Part shown: positions 1-12,300 of the stretch, one piece after another | Numbering within the stretch: position 1 is the first letter of the stretch | Layout: the number at the start of each line of letters is the position of its first letter | Source: Archegozetes longisetosus | Lineage: Eukaryota > Arthropoda > Arachnida > Sarcoptiformes > Trhypochthoniidae | Reading direction: 5' to 3' | Assembly: GCA_018873245.2 (NCBI GenBank) | Contig: JAEMBT020000002.1 | Span: 12,584,001-12,648,000, forward strand | DNA length: 64,000 nucleotides | Program-made: the position numbers and the translations under genes | Notes under the pieces: model-generated | Seen by the model: the letters and a program-made list of their open reading frames with translations, nothing else | What the model was told of the DNA's origin: nothing | Database searches by the model: none

Positions 1-474
1 ATGGTTTTCATACTGTTTTGACCTTATTTATTGAGTAGTCGTATTATGAAATACTATTATCAATGCTTTGGAAGCTTCAAAAAATTATTAACAATTTGTA
101 ATATAATAGCTATTTGTATGTATCTATTAGTTTTGTCAAAACGTTGACTTGATAAAAAAGTTTTATACTCATATTTTATCAGCCTTTAAATGTTTTTGAT
201 TCAGTCAAACCTGTTCAAATTAGATGTAATCAACTTATCACTCGTTATGGAAGTTTGAAAATTAAGATGCTTTCTGCAAAAATAAATAGCTTGCATTATT
301 GACTCATCAAATGCGATAGTTGTATGAGTATTTTCCATTTGAATAATATACGAAAGTCACAATAATTTTTCTTAGGAATAATGAATCAATTTATGTTAAC
401 TGAAAAGTTTGGAGAATAGAGAATAGATATGTACATTTTTGGGATTAAAGCTCTAGTATTTTGGCAACTTTTTC

Positions 475-476
<2 letters not shown>

Positions 477-522
<46 letters not shown>
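477..522. repeat. (CT)23 microsatellite
   Basis: Uninterrupted CT dinucleotides for about 46 bp, in the terminal intron of Lim1. The reverse strand reads GAGAG, the core recognised by GAGA-factor-type proteins in insects. A regulatory role is inference only. Confidence 0.98.
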
Positions 523-524
<2 letters not shown>

Positions 525-2207
525 ATTCTGTCTGTATTCTGTGATTGAGTGTTGATTTGACTGGAATCTTTCTCTCCTAGTTTGGGTGAGTGAGCTTTGT
601 TGCAGTCGTGCTCGTCTGCTCTCTTCTGATAAGAGGTATTACATTCTACTACTGTATCGCTAGACTAAAAACTTGCAAAGCATTGCTTCTGTATATTCTG
701 TTTGACAGCGATGTAAGGCATACACAGTTAAGGCTTCTCCACATTATCTCAGTTTTGGCCGAATTGCAAAATAATACTTTAGTTTTGGTCAGTAAAAGGC
801 AATGAAAAACAACTTCTATTTCGATTGCACATTACATACTTTATGAACAAATGGTTTATATTATAATTTTGTCTCATAATAGAAATAGCTTTTCAAATGA
901 AGTCCTATCGCTAGTAATACAACTTTTATTATTACATTTGACTCGAAACGCATTTCTAAAATTGAAATATTTTTGACAGTTAAGTGAAACTCTGAAATTG
1001 CAGCGAAAATACTTGCTTATTACAGAATAGTATTTACTACTATTCATATGACTGTGTTTATCAATTGTGTGCTCTAGAATTGGAGCCAAATCTGTTTTGC
1101 GAACTGATAAAACATCTCTGCTAAATCATATTTGAGTCTTCAATACTGCTATATGAAGTTGTCAAAGGCGTTCTTATTGATGCCATTTTGCCATTATTAC
1201 AGTCAAACCAATATTAAGTCAGACACAAAAAAGTTGAATACAATAACACATATAATGTGTAACCCCATCAAATTGTAGAGTAGAGGCAAAAGTGAAGGCA
1301 ATGTCACGCTTACGCTTATAAATTTGTATGCAATATATTCTGGATTCCGTAGTGTAAGCTTGTACTGCATTGTCTCCATTCACACCTATTGTAGTGTTAA
1401 AGTTCAATAGTAGAAAAAGGTTTCCTTCTTGTCTAAGAATCTTAGTCTTGATAAAAATATCAATAAAGTCTTATTCACCAGAAAGTTTCCAGTATTTTCT
1501 CTAAACATGCAAAATCTTTTGCAGTTTCTTTTGGAAAAAAATTGTTTGTAAATGTGATCGAATTATTCCAAACTTTTATCGTATTAGAAAATAAACCTCA
1601 AATAAGAAAAGCAAAAGTATACGTTTAATGCAGTGAATACATTCACAATTTGGTATTTGATAGCATTGCTACCAAACTTCCTTCACTCCTCCTTTATTAC
1701 AGGGCGGTTAATACGAAGCATACTATCATATCCGGTCTACGAATCTGAGGACCTCTGATCTGAATTCAGCTCCAGGTTTTACGCAATATATATCTCATAG
1801 GAAAAATTAGTAAAATTTGAATCAATTCCTAAAGTAATATTAACACCATTTAATCATTTTGTTTGTTGTGATTGTTTTTAATGTTATCTTTTCTCAAACT
1901 CGATCGCGAAACATGGCTATAAAAACAAGTTTTGAGAGTGAAATTATTTTGAAGGCAAATAATAAATTATATCATGGCTTTGCTTATATGAATATGAAAT
2001 TGTTTTTTCTTTAGCTGAGAGAAATAATAGCAAATCCACTCTCATTATTAAGGACGAGCCCAAATCTATTTGAGTTAAGTGCTTCACAGGTCTTATCGTT
2101 TTTCCGACTGGTTTGACCAACTGCTCAACTGCTTTGCAATAATGGCAGTCGAGTCAAGTCGAGTCAAGGTAGAAGATGAAAATGAGAGCGAAAAAAATTA
2201 GAGAAAG

Positions 2208-2211
<4 letters not shown>

Positions 2212-2242
<31 letters not shown>
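2212..2242. repeat. (AG)n microsatellite
   Basis: About 31 bp of uninterrupted AG repeat, preceded by a purine-rich lead-in from about 2160. It is in the opposite orientation to the other three arrays in this intron. Confidence 0.97.
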
Positions 2243-2246
<4 letters not shown>

Positions 2247-3480
2247 TCAAAGTTAATACGTTCTCGTATGTATAGGCGATGTTGTATTAAGATTACAAAA
2301 CGGGAGTGCCCAACATTGCCGAACACTGCCGCACACAGAAAGACTTTTTTCTTCATTGGACCAAAACTAAGATGATAAATGCGTGCGCAACTCCCACTTA
2401 TATAAGATGCAAAGGCGTGCCATCAGTATCACCATCTTTGCGAACCACTTTTTTCTGCTGTTGTGTTTTGTGCATTGTCTATGCCTTTCTTTTTATGATT
2501 GAGCACTAGTATCGGACATTTCTTAAGTTTAAAGAAAGCAGAAAATCAGATGCAGAAGCAGCTAGAAAACTAAAGAGCATTCATTTGGTCTACATTTTTA
2601 AGCATTTACAATATTATACGATCATTTTCATATTTTTGCACTTTCTCAGTCAAAATGAATATCTTATCAATTTGTTTATGATTGTCCCTATTTAATACCT
2701 TTGACTATATCCTTTTTGTATTCATGTTCATAGATTATAATAATTGACGATAATGTCACAATAACAGCCGATTCTTTACTCAATCGTATTACCTAACCTG
2801 AAGCATTTAAGACTGACTAACCACAGTTTACATTGGTTTATTTTTTATCATATCTTATATTGTCTTTTCCAGTACCAACTTCTCATGTAATTCATAACTT
2901 CTTTAATATTGAAACAAGAATACATCACTGTTTTTGCATCATTTCAGCACGAAATGCTTTCCGCTGCATATATTAAGCAATATCTAAGGTTCATTGTATT
3001 TAAGGGTTAAAATTCAAAGCTTAAAAATATTCGGTCAAATGCAAATTCAGAATGCTTCCTTATCCTTGCGAAATATTTATGAAATCAAAGCGATCAATAA
3101 GACGAAATTCATATGTAAAAAAGTTAAGCTAAATTCAATTGAAAATTGAGATTAATTTATATTTGAAATGGGAGTATAGGACATTTATGCATACATTGCA
3201 ATAGAATAAGTTATTAAAAAGGCATATTTTCAATAACGCATGGAATTAATTTTGCATATTTTAAGTTTGCAGAATGTTCTTCAAGTTCAACAATTACGAT
3301 TAAATAATTTTACATTCATATGATCTCTCCACTTCAGAAATATACTGAAGGGTTTCTCGTTTTTTAAACTATGTTAAGAAATTTGACGCAGTTCTAACGC
3401 AATGCTGCACAATATTTTTTCTACTTGTCACCCAATTTGCATAAAGTAGTTTATATTTGTTTGTTGGCGAGTAATACTCA

Positions 3481-3483
<3 letters not shown>

Positions 3484-3537
<54 letters not shown>

Positions 3538-3550
3538 TCTCTCTCTTTCT
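3484..3550. repeat. (CT)n microsatellite with impure tail
   Basis: A pure CT run to about 3530 is followed by TTCTCT-type variants to about 3550. It creates a spurious Leu-Ser repeat open frame on the plus strand. Confidence 0.97.
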
Positions 3551-5229
3551 ACTACTGCTTCGCTTCGACTTGCATGCATAATGCATTTGACAATGCATAA
3601 TAGTTAGAGTTAACCCAACATGTACTGTATTTCGAGCGCAAATAAAAATAAATCTGTGTGTATGTGAGGGTTATGTTTTCACAGGCAAAAAAAGAAATTT
3701 ACTGCTTATACTTTCAAAAAAGTTATACAGAGTCATGGAAAAGGATTGATTTGATAAGAGTTGCATATTTCATATTTTGTGGGAATTTTTATTGGTCTCA
3801 ATTTTTTCACTGTGCTTAATAGTGTCGTAATTTTTTGCAAATAGTCGAACGATGCGGTTCTTACTGTATATCGAGATGAACATTCTTATCTTTAGATCTA
3901 AAATTTCAGTCTTAAGAATAGTCTAGAAGTACAGAACTAAAAGTTGTTTATTCAATATTTAATTGATAAACCAGTAATTATTTTATAAGCATTGAACGCT
4001 TTACAGTGATAGCAAATTTTTAAAAACGTTACGGTGTCTGAAAGGGTTAGTAAAAATATACTACAAATGATTTAATATGTAATAAAGAGTATTATTGAAC
4101 GTTGAGTAAGTAGAATACAAACCGTAATGCTATAAAAGTCTTTAAAAAATAGTTGTGTCAATATCGAAGTCTACCCTGTTATCTGAACTGAAAGAACAAC
4201 ATTCAATTTTTTATGTGACGTACGACTCATTCTCTTGTATAGTGAGTGCATCTCATTTTCAAAGAGCCTCAATATAAACATTAGAGTATTTGGTATATTC
4301 GTTAACGAAGTATTAGTGATAATTCGTATCTGTATAAGCATTGACTGACTTATGTGTAGTTCCGCCTATGAAAAAGAGCTTAACTATTTTAATCTCATGA
4401 GAAATTAATAGTTTGATTAATTTTCTTGTAAGAACCTTAAACTTAATTTTTTTCATTAATATCATTTGCTCTAATGGCATATCTAATGAAATAAGGAATA
4501 AACTATCAGATTTTTTCATAAATATGCATCTCACTCAAATAGTCAGTTAAAATCTAGAATCAATTTAAATCTAAAACTTGATATGGACTCGAGCGACAGA
4601 TAGGATCACAATAAGATAAAATCGATATTTCTGAAACGAGTTATAAGAACTTTAGTTAAGAGAGAGTCAATCATAAATGAGATAATCTGATAAATATATA
4701 AACAAAGTTGTATGACTTATAATTGAAGTATTTGCAAATGAGGAATAGCACACTTTAAATACATCTGTAAACTAATAATGGAGGAAAATATGCTGAAAAA
4801 AGAATTTGGTTGAGAGAACTTATGGTGCGATTGTATGATAGAAGCCACTAATGGTTTTAAGTATAGTGTAGTCACACTTTCGGAGAAATTTAGTCTCATT
4901 CAGTGTAAATAACGCGTAACTTTAAACGCGTGCAAACATGCATCACATCACAAAACATGCGATACTGTGTGTATGTGTTTAATAGTTAAAAGTTTGTTCT
5001 TCAGAAAAGTTGTTCGCATACCAGGAAACCAATGCGCCATTAAGTGTTGGCGAATCAGAATGTACTCTAAATGTATGTTAGCATCAGAGCTTATATTCCA
5101 GGCTAAAGAATGCTTAAGTTTAACTTATTCAGTGTAGGAGCTCTAACTCTCAAACACTAATGAAAACAATGTGAAAAATTTTTGTTGCCATTCAACGAGT
5201 CACGATTACAGCTTATACACCTCTCGCAC

Positions 5230-5230
<1 letters not shown>

Positions 5231-5268
<38 letters not shown>
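5231..5268. repeat. (TC)19 microsatellite
   Basis: About 38 bp of uninterrupted TC dinucleotides, the fourth such array within 5 kb, about 1.1 kb downstream of the last visible Lim1 exon. Confidence 0.97.
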
Positions 5269-5273
<5 letters not shown>

Positions 5274-6358
5274 TCCCTCTTTAGTCTTCTTAGTTTCTAC
5301 AGTGAGTCTAACTTTAGTAGAGTTTTGATAATATTCAGTACAATAGTCTTAGTGGAAGGCATTCGCCAGAACCACTATCAGTAGTTTGCCATCTTTCACA
5401 TCGAACAATTGTGACCGGCATTTACCGCCGCTTTAAGTCAAAAAAGAAAGAGAAAGAGATCCCCTCTAGTGTAGTAGTGAATGTATGTGTGGGAGAGCTA
5501 TGCGTTTTGATTCTGTGCTCAGTTTTGTGAAATACTCTCGACTAATGCATATTAACTTTGGTATACATTTGAAACTCTCAATCTTTGCTATCGCTTAACT
5601 TTGCTTACAATGTATTATATGTATTATTAGCCTTTTCGCCTTCACTTTGCATACAATAGTCAAACCAAAATGTATGAACAGCATCGATGACAGTCGCCAT
5701 GAAATATAGCCATCGACGAGTCTATAATAACAAAAGCTAGTAAAGAGCAAAAGAGATGAGCTTTCGGGTGATAGATATCTCAAAATGTTCCCTACAGTTG
5801 ATGTGCCTTTACTTATAGTAGTGTTGCTGTCAGTAGTAGTGATACAGTGAAGTGATACATGCAATGACTCGGCGGCCCTAAAGCGACAACATTTATACGT
5901 TGATGAATTTAATCAGATCGCATTTTAGGCTTCGAGTCTAGTTTGCGCGCTATTACTTCGCTTCTAACTTTAACACACGTTTCAAAATCAGTTGCGCTGC
6001 TTTCGATCGTTGAATTTCCACTTTTTTTCTAGAGTAAAAGTTTTATATGCAAATGTTGGGGTTTTCATGTTTCATAATAAAAAATAAGTTTGCCCTGAAG
6101 AGTTTCTCAGTTGACATGTAAATTGGCAATAATATGAGGTGCGCCTACAGATAAACTCGAATTATGAACCCTTCAACTTAGCATAACGTCACTTATCAAA
6201 GTTCTAACTTCTCAAAAAATAATAATTCTTTTTTTGGTGTATTTAAAGAATAATTTATGTTGATCTGACTCCTCAGGCGGACTTAGGAGTGACTTATAGC
6301 TAGTATGATATTATGATAATGTATTAAATAACTCAGCAGTCATGCTATTCATTCTTAC

Positions 6359-9300
6359 CTGTATGACTCTCATATTTAATCCCGTTTCTTGAGCCAACTG
6401 TTCCCTAATATGTCGAGTAGGTTTAGGCGTAGCGGCGAAGGCAGCCTTCAATGTCTCTAATTGTTTGGCTTTAATTGTTGTTCTTGGACCTCTTCTTTTG
6501 GTACCTCCGGGCTGGTTCTCATCGTTACCAGCACTATTAGAACCAGAAGCATGTGTTGGTGAGGTTGGATCAGTTCCACCATTGGTTCCATTTGGTCCAC
6601 TGATACCCGAATCGCTCATTGAGCTACTCGCAGACATGGGCGAACTTTTACTAGACATAACCGCCGAATGATGACCTGACCCGTGACCCATATTACCCAG
6701 TGGTGGTAAAGGACCGATACCTAATAAATTATCGTCGTCGTGATCAGAGTCAGCCCCGTGTGGACCCAAGTCTGGTTCTGGTGGACTAACTATACTGTCG
6801 TCTAAGTCTGGTTCACCAGGAGATCCAGCCGTTAATACTAGATTGAGTTAAAAACAATAGAAATCATATAATATCTGAATGAGCAGTGAAAGAAGAAAAT
6901 CGCATTTATTACTAGCAATATAGAGTGTATAGTTTACTTTACGACAATTTTTAAAACCATTATTATTATTATTTAGCATAGATAGGAAGCAAAAAACAAA
7001 TCGACCATAAAAGTGAAGCCGGATCTTAACAGTATGCATTCCCCACTCTTTTAAATAATGCATGTTCTGTACTGTAGACATAGACATATAGTATTATAGA
7101 TACTATAAACTAAAGCGGTTGCCAAATGCCGCAACTAAATCCTAAGGCATTTTTATTATCCATCATAAACTATAGCATTCGTGTCCCACAACTCCATGTA
7201 ATATATGGTTAAAATCTATCTCTAACATTACGTCATTATGAATGACCCAAACTTATCATTTAAATAGTTACCGGTTTTGTCACTGAGTCGGTAAATATTC
7301 CTTAGAATCCCTAAAACCGGCAGTTATGAGCATTTTTCACTTTAAAGTATACTTTTTAAAGAAAAACTTGATTCGCGTGCGATCTCCCACTTGATCAAAA
7401 TTGGCTGCAATGCCGAGTATTATCTCATATAATATATTATTTTGTCTGTGAATGACACCGAAATGTTCAATGAAATGATAGCGTATTTGTGTGTAACATG
7501 CTTGTGCGGAGCGCACAATGTCTGCATATCAATGTGAAGAGCATTATCCATAGGTGGTAGTGGTGCTCATGACGCTGACAGGTATCACTGCGAGGGACCA
7601 GTCTCGGTCCTACGGAGTAATTTCCGTTTTACAAATACGTGAATCATATAAAATTTGTTAATAAAAATGTTTTCATATAAGTTCGATTCATACCGCAGTT
7701 ATACAACTGCTACAGCTTTAGGTACAAAAATAAAAGTCAAATTGTTTTCTTTTTGTTCAAAACTTTCCAAATATTAATGAGTTTTGAACAAACGGAACAT
7801 TAATATTACTGAATTCTACTTCTGACAACATATCCTTTGATTGGTAACTATCAGAGATCTCATCATTATTCTATCAACAATGTCGAGCCGAGTTTAATAT
7901 TTAATTTAAGGTTAGAACCAAAATAAGAGGAACGATGAAAGAGGAAAATCAACACGCTCTCTACTATATACTATTATATGTAATATGTTCTGATTTTAGC
8001 CTCTTTAAAACGTCTACTAAAATAGTAGCCGAAACTCATGATTTTAGAGGTATTTTCAAAAAAGCAGTAGCTTTACGTCTAATAGTACATCATCGACAGA
8101 GAGGTGCATCGATGCTAACCACGAAGTGTTCACCATCAGTCCATCAGGACTCCTAATTATAGTGTTGGCTTCTGATGAGCATATTATTAATTAGTATAAT
8201 AAAAAGCTTGCGAGAGTTTAGCCAAAAATAATTATAGAGTATTACATGTTAGCTCAAAATCAAGATCAAAATGCTTTGCCACTAACTTTTTGAACAGAAT
8301 TTTCTGCCTAAACCGTCAGGAAGCTTCAAACAAAATTCCATATTTACTAAGATACTAGTACTTTCAGCTTCTAAACAATTGCAAAATTTGCACTGTTTTT
8401 ATTTTTTACTCTAACTTCTAAGCAACAAATTAATTAAAGTTTTGGGAAAACTGTTTGAAGTTTATGCTTGTCTCACTTAGACAATTCGATGGTTTGAAGA
8501 TTTCTCATAAGATAAATAAAGTTGTTGCGAACAAATGAAGATTTAGTATTATTTAATCATATATTTGCATAGCGATGGATCAATGAAAAAACTTAGCACA
8601 AGTCAAACATAGATATTGACAAAACATGAAAGTTTTCAATATATCTTGTGTTTAACTATCATTTATGTCTGATCAATGATTTAAATGTTACACAAACTTT
8701 GACATTCAAAATATTTTGTTCTGCAAAATAAATGAGAAACAAAATAGAAAATTGTGTGTGCATCAACTCAATTGAATAATAGTATTTTTAGATGCATCAA
8801 CTTATTTAGCACTAAATTCAGCCTTTAATACTTTTGTTTGAAAAAAATATTTTTATCCATTAATTTTTCGATACATAATTAAAGATAATTTTAGTTTATA
8901 TTCAATAAATTAATGATTTTATAAAGTACTTAATCAAATATCATTTACAATTTTTATGGATAACTTACTTTAGACCAATGTTACTGAAGTTAGGATTAAT
9001 TAAGAAAAATAAACAAAATCAGAATGAGGTGAAAAGCACTGAAAATGGTTAGAACTCAATTACTTGAACTGAGAAAGTTGGCTTCGACTGACCTTTTTCT
9101 AATTGAACTTTTTGTTTTTGAACACCTGAAACACCTGAGTCTTCATTTTTTCCAAAATTCCATTCAGTGCCTAATTTTGTAACAAAGAATTTAAGGGATA
9201 GGCAGGAAGTGTTATCTCTTGTGCGAACAGAATAAGGGATAATATTACTGATTGCTTACATCTAAGATATTGCAAAATAACTATAGGTGTGATCGCACAC

Positions 9301-12300
9301 ATTCATCGCATTTGAAGTCTACAGCTTTAGAACAAAATCAAATTTGAATCAACGTTTGCAAAGTTTGTTGTTACATTGAATATGTTAAACTCTTTTATTA
9401 GTACAGTGGACATTGCTCAAAACTAACTTACCTGAAAAATATAAATAATTAGAACCTGAGTTACACTAATAAAAGAGTTAGCTTTTCTGATCATTTCGTT
9501 GCAAAGGCACAGAATATCTGAATCAGAAAAATTGACTCTTTTCTTGTTTAATTGAGGGGAAATTTTCTCTTATACTGTTTTGTTCATCGTGTTAACTGTG
9601 AAATTATCATTAAGATATCGCACGATTTCATGAATTTACAAATCAAGCATTTCTGCAGATTTTCAATAAACACTTGATTTTGAGATTTTCTTTAATGAAG
9701 CTCATCAAAGTTATTAAATTAATTAATAAATCCTAATCAAATTTATATTGTTGAAAAGATGATGACATGATAAGTTTTTGTACATTGTTAACAAGTGATT
9801 TCAAGCAGATTTGAAGGGGCAATGGGAATAGTGTTCTAATGCAATAATCCAATCTTGTGTTATATTGAATTAAGGCACAACATTTTGCAGACTCCAAACA
9901 ACACCAATCATTTCAGATAACTGTGAGGTTCAGCGCACTGAACACGTTTGAAAAAACAATGTTCAATTAGTGAGACTGAAATACATGATCTGAGAACAAT
10001 CACAACATATTTTAATAATAAAATAATGGTTAGTGTAAGTGGTCAACTGATAAAACAATTAAAACTAAAAGAGAAATCAAAGTTCAATATCGCAACCCAT
10101 ACTTAACTTAATGATAGGTTAGAATGTGATTCGACTACTTTTTATGGAAAAAATCATTTTGCATTGAGAACTGTTGGGATTGAACGACTGCGTTGGTATA
10201 TAAGAGTGCGAAGCAGAGTAGCATCTGAACAAAATTCATTTAAATAATGAAATTTGTTTTGCAAATGTTTTGTAAGTCAACTCTTAAATAGCTTGTCGTA
10301 TGTGGTGTAGTGAGCTTTCAATAGATAATAAACAATGATAATTGTGATGCTTACGATGGCCACCCAACTACTTATTGTTATTAACCAAAAGTAGAGCCAG
10401 CAAAACATTATGATTGAAGTGATCATAACAAACATCGATTAGCACTAAACAGAACAAAACTTGTGGCCCAATGCAAAACTACCTTCGGTAGTATCTGCCA
10501 TTAACCCTTTTTAGTTCACTTTCTCATTGACATATCATTTTGTTTATTTCTTCTAAGTATAAGCATAAGAGAAGTTGAATGGAGGACAAGAACATAAGTA
10601 CATAATCGATACCTAAATGCTAACTTACAATCTAAATGTGAGCGCATTGTTGAACAGCAAAAAACTCGCCTTAACAACAAAAGCTATGGAAAACAAAGGG
10701 CAACTATAATACACAAGCATTTATTTTATGTGCGATGTATTGCACTGTATTGGTAAAGGCTTTCTCAATGCCAATATTTCGCATCGAGAGCAATACATAC
10801 TGGGCGTAAGTTTCATATGCATGTGTGATTCTGTCAGAGTAAAAGAGCTTTAAGACTGAACGCTAACTCTGAATGCTTGCTTCAAGCGTGGGAAAAATAG
10901 CCAACGGTGTAGTACTATATGTATGTATATATGTATGTATGTATGTTGTACTCTGGTAGCTGTACTGAACTACAAGTTTAGTAGTTGTTCTAAAACTTAT
11001 ATACGATAGAAAAGCAAAGGTACACATTGACTGTTGTATAAACCAAAACTGATCCTATACTATATGTTATATTCCCAAATGCTTGGGTATTAACTTTTCC
11101 TTTTCGGAATAGTATTCTCTTGCAATTCTTCGCCACAAATCAATAGTGTTGTAATTGGGAGTCTCTTTTATTACCATCAAAAACTCTACTATTGAGTGGT
11201 GAGAGAAAATTAGCCCATCATAAGGTGGCACTTTCATTGTTTTCAATGCTTTTCGTGTATATATTACTGAATGCCTGCTTTCTAATGTCATATCTGCATC
11301 TGTTTGCATGTCTTGTTATGATATGTTATTACTTTCAATGTAATCACTGTCAATATCAACATTATATTAGTATTACAATCAGCTAAATACACAAAAAACT
11401 GAATTGTATTATTTAAGAGCTGAATCAGTATTAGCTTATTCTACTGTATATCAAAAAGAATATTCTCCAATCTTTGATATTCTCACCTTATTCGAAAAAA
11501 TGACTTACAGTCAACTTTAGGTAATTTGCACACTTCGAGTCTAAGTTTATGCGAACAAGAATGCTGCTGATGCATATGATTCAAATATATAAATCACTTT
11601 TATGGCTGCATTTCAGGCTCACTATACATTAAACTGTATTTAATAATTTTGAAATGAGAGGTGTGGTTGTGGTGCTCTATTGCATTGCGTGCCAATTAAA
11701 GCAACATTAATTTGTATAGCTTTACAATCCACTTATCATACAATTCATGATAGAATACACAAAATAAAGAAAAATATTTTTAAAAAATACTCAATCATAC
11801 ATTATTACTTTTTTCTCACGCATTATTATATAAAAAGCATGAATACCTTGATTATGCCTACTCGCCAAATAGTCCTCTTTGCAAATAAATCTATTTTCAT
11901 CGAGTATATAAAGTTCTTCACCAGTTGATAATTGTTTTCGACAAACAAGACAAGTGAAACACTTCAGATGAAATACTTTATTCCTTGCTCTACGCACCAA
12001 ATCTGTTGGTAGTATTCCCTGTGAGCAGCCCGAACACTTTGTGCCGAAACGCCTGAAACAGAAGCAAAAATATATATATTATATATCTAGCTTGCAAAGT
12101 ATTTGTGAAAAATTCGTCAAAAATTCTTTAAAAATTCAAACGGAATACTATAAACTTGAAATGATGAAAATTTGTCTTAAAACAAGAAATACTAATAGGA
12201 AAAAATGGTAAGAATGTGTTAAATGTCAGTATTTGAAGACATGGGTGGCACACGTTTTTTGCAAAACTGAAATTCCTACTTAAAAGCCTTTTTTAAAGGT

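Larger units (their letters stand above)
1..6358 (-). other. Terminal intron of Lim1 (at least 6.36 kb), no exon found
   Basis: Everything left of the last visible Lim1 exon should be intron, because that exon stops at a clean donor inside the homeodomain. I searched the minus strand for the next exon, which should begin with the end of the homeodomain (WFQNRR motif), and found none, so it lies beyond position 1. The stretch holds four dinucleotide CT/GA arrays (listed separately). Short open frames here are not protein-like; the one at 3425-3607 is a translated CT repeat. Confidence 0.6.

Noticed and set aside
3425-3607. Open frame with a Leu-Ser repeat
   Set aside because: It is the translation of the CT microsatellite.
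5020-5380. Two sites (near 5031 and 5371) whose reverse strand reads TGGTTTC or TGGTTCTGG, considered as the missing Lim1 homeodomain exon
   Set aside because: The following codons do not give QNRR and no acceptor precedes them.
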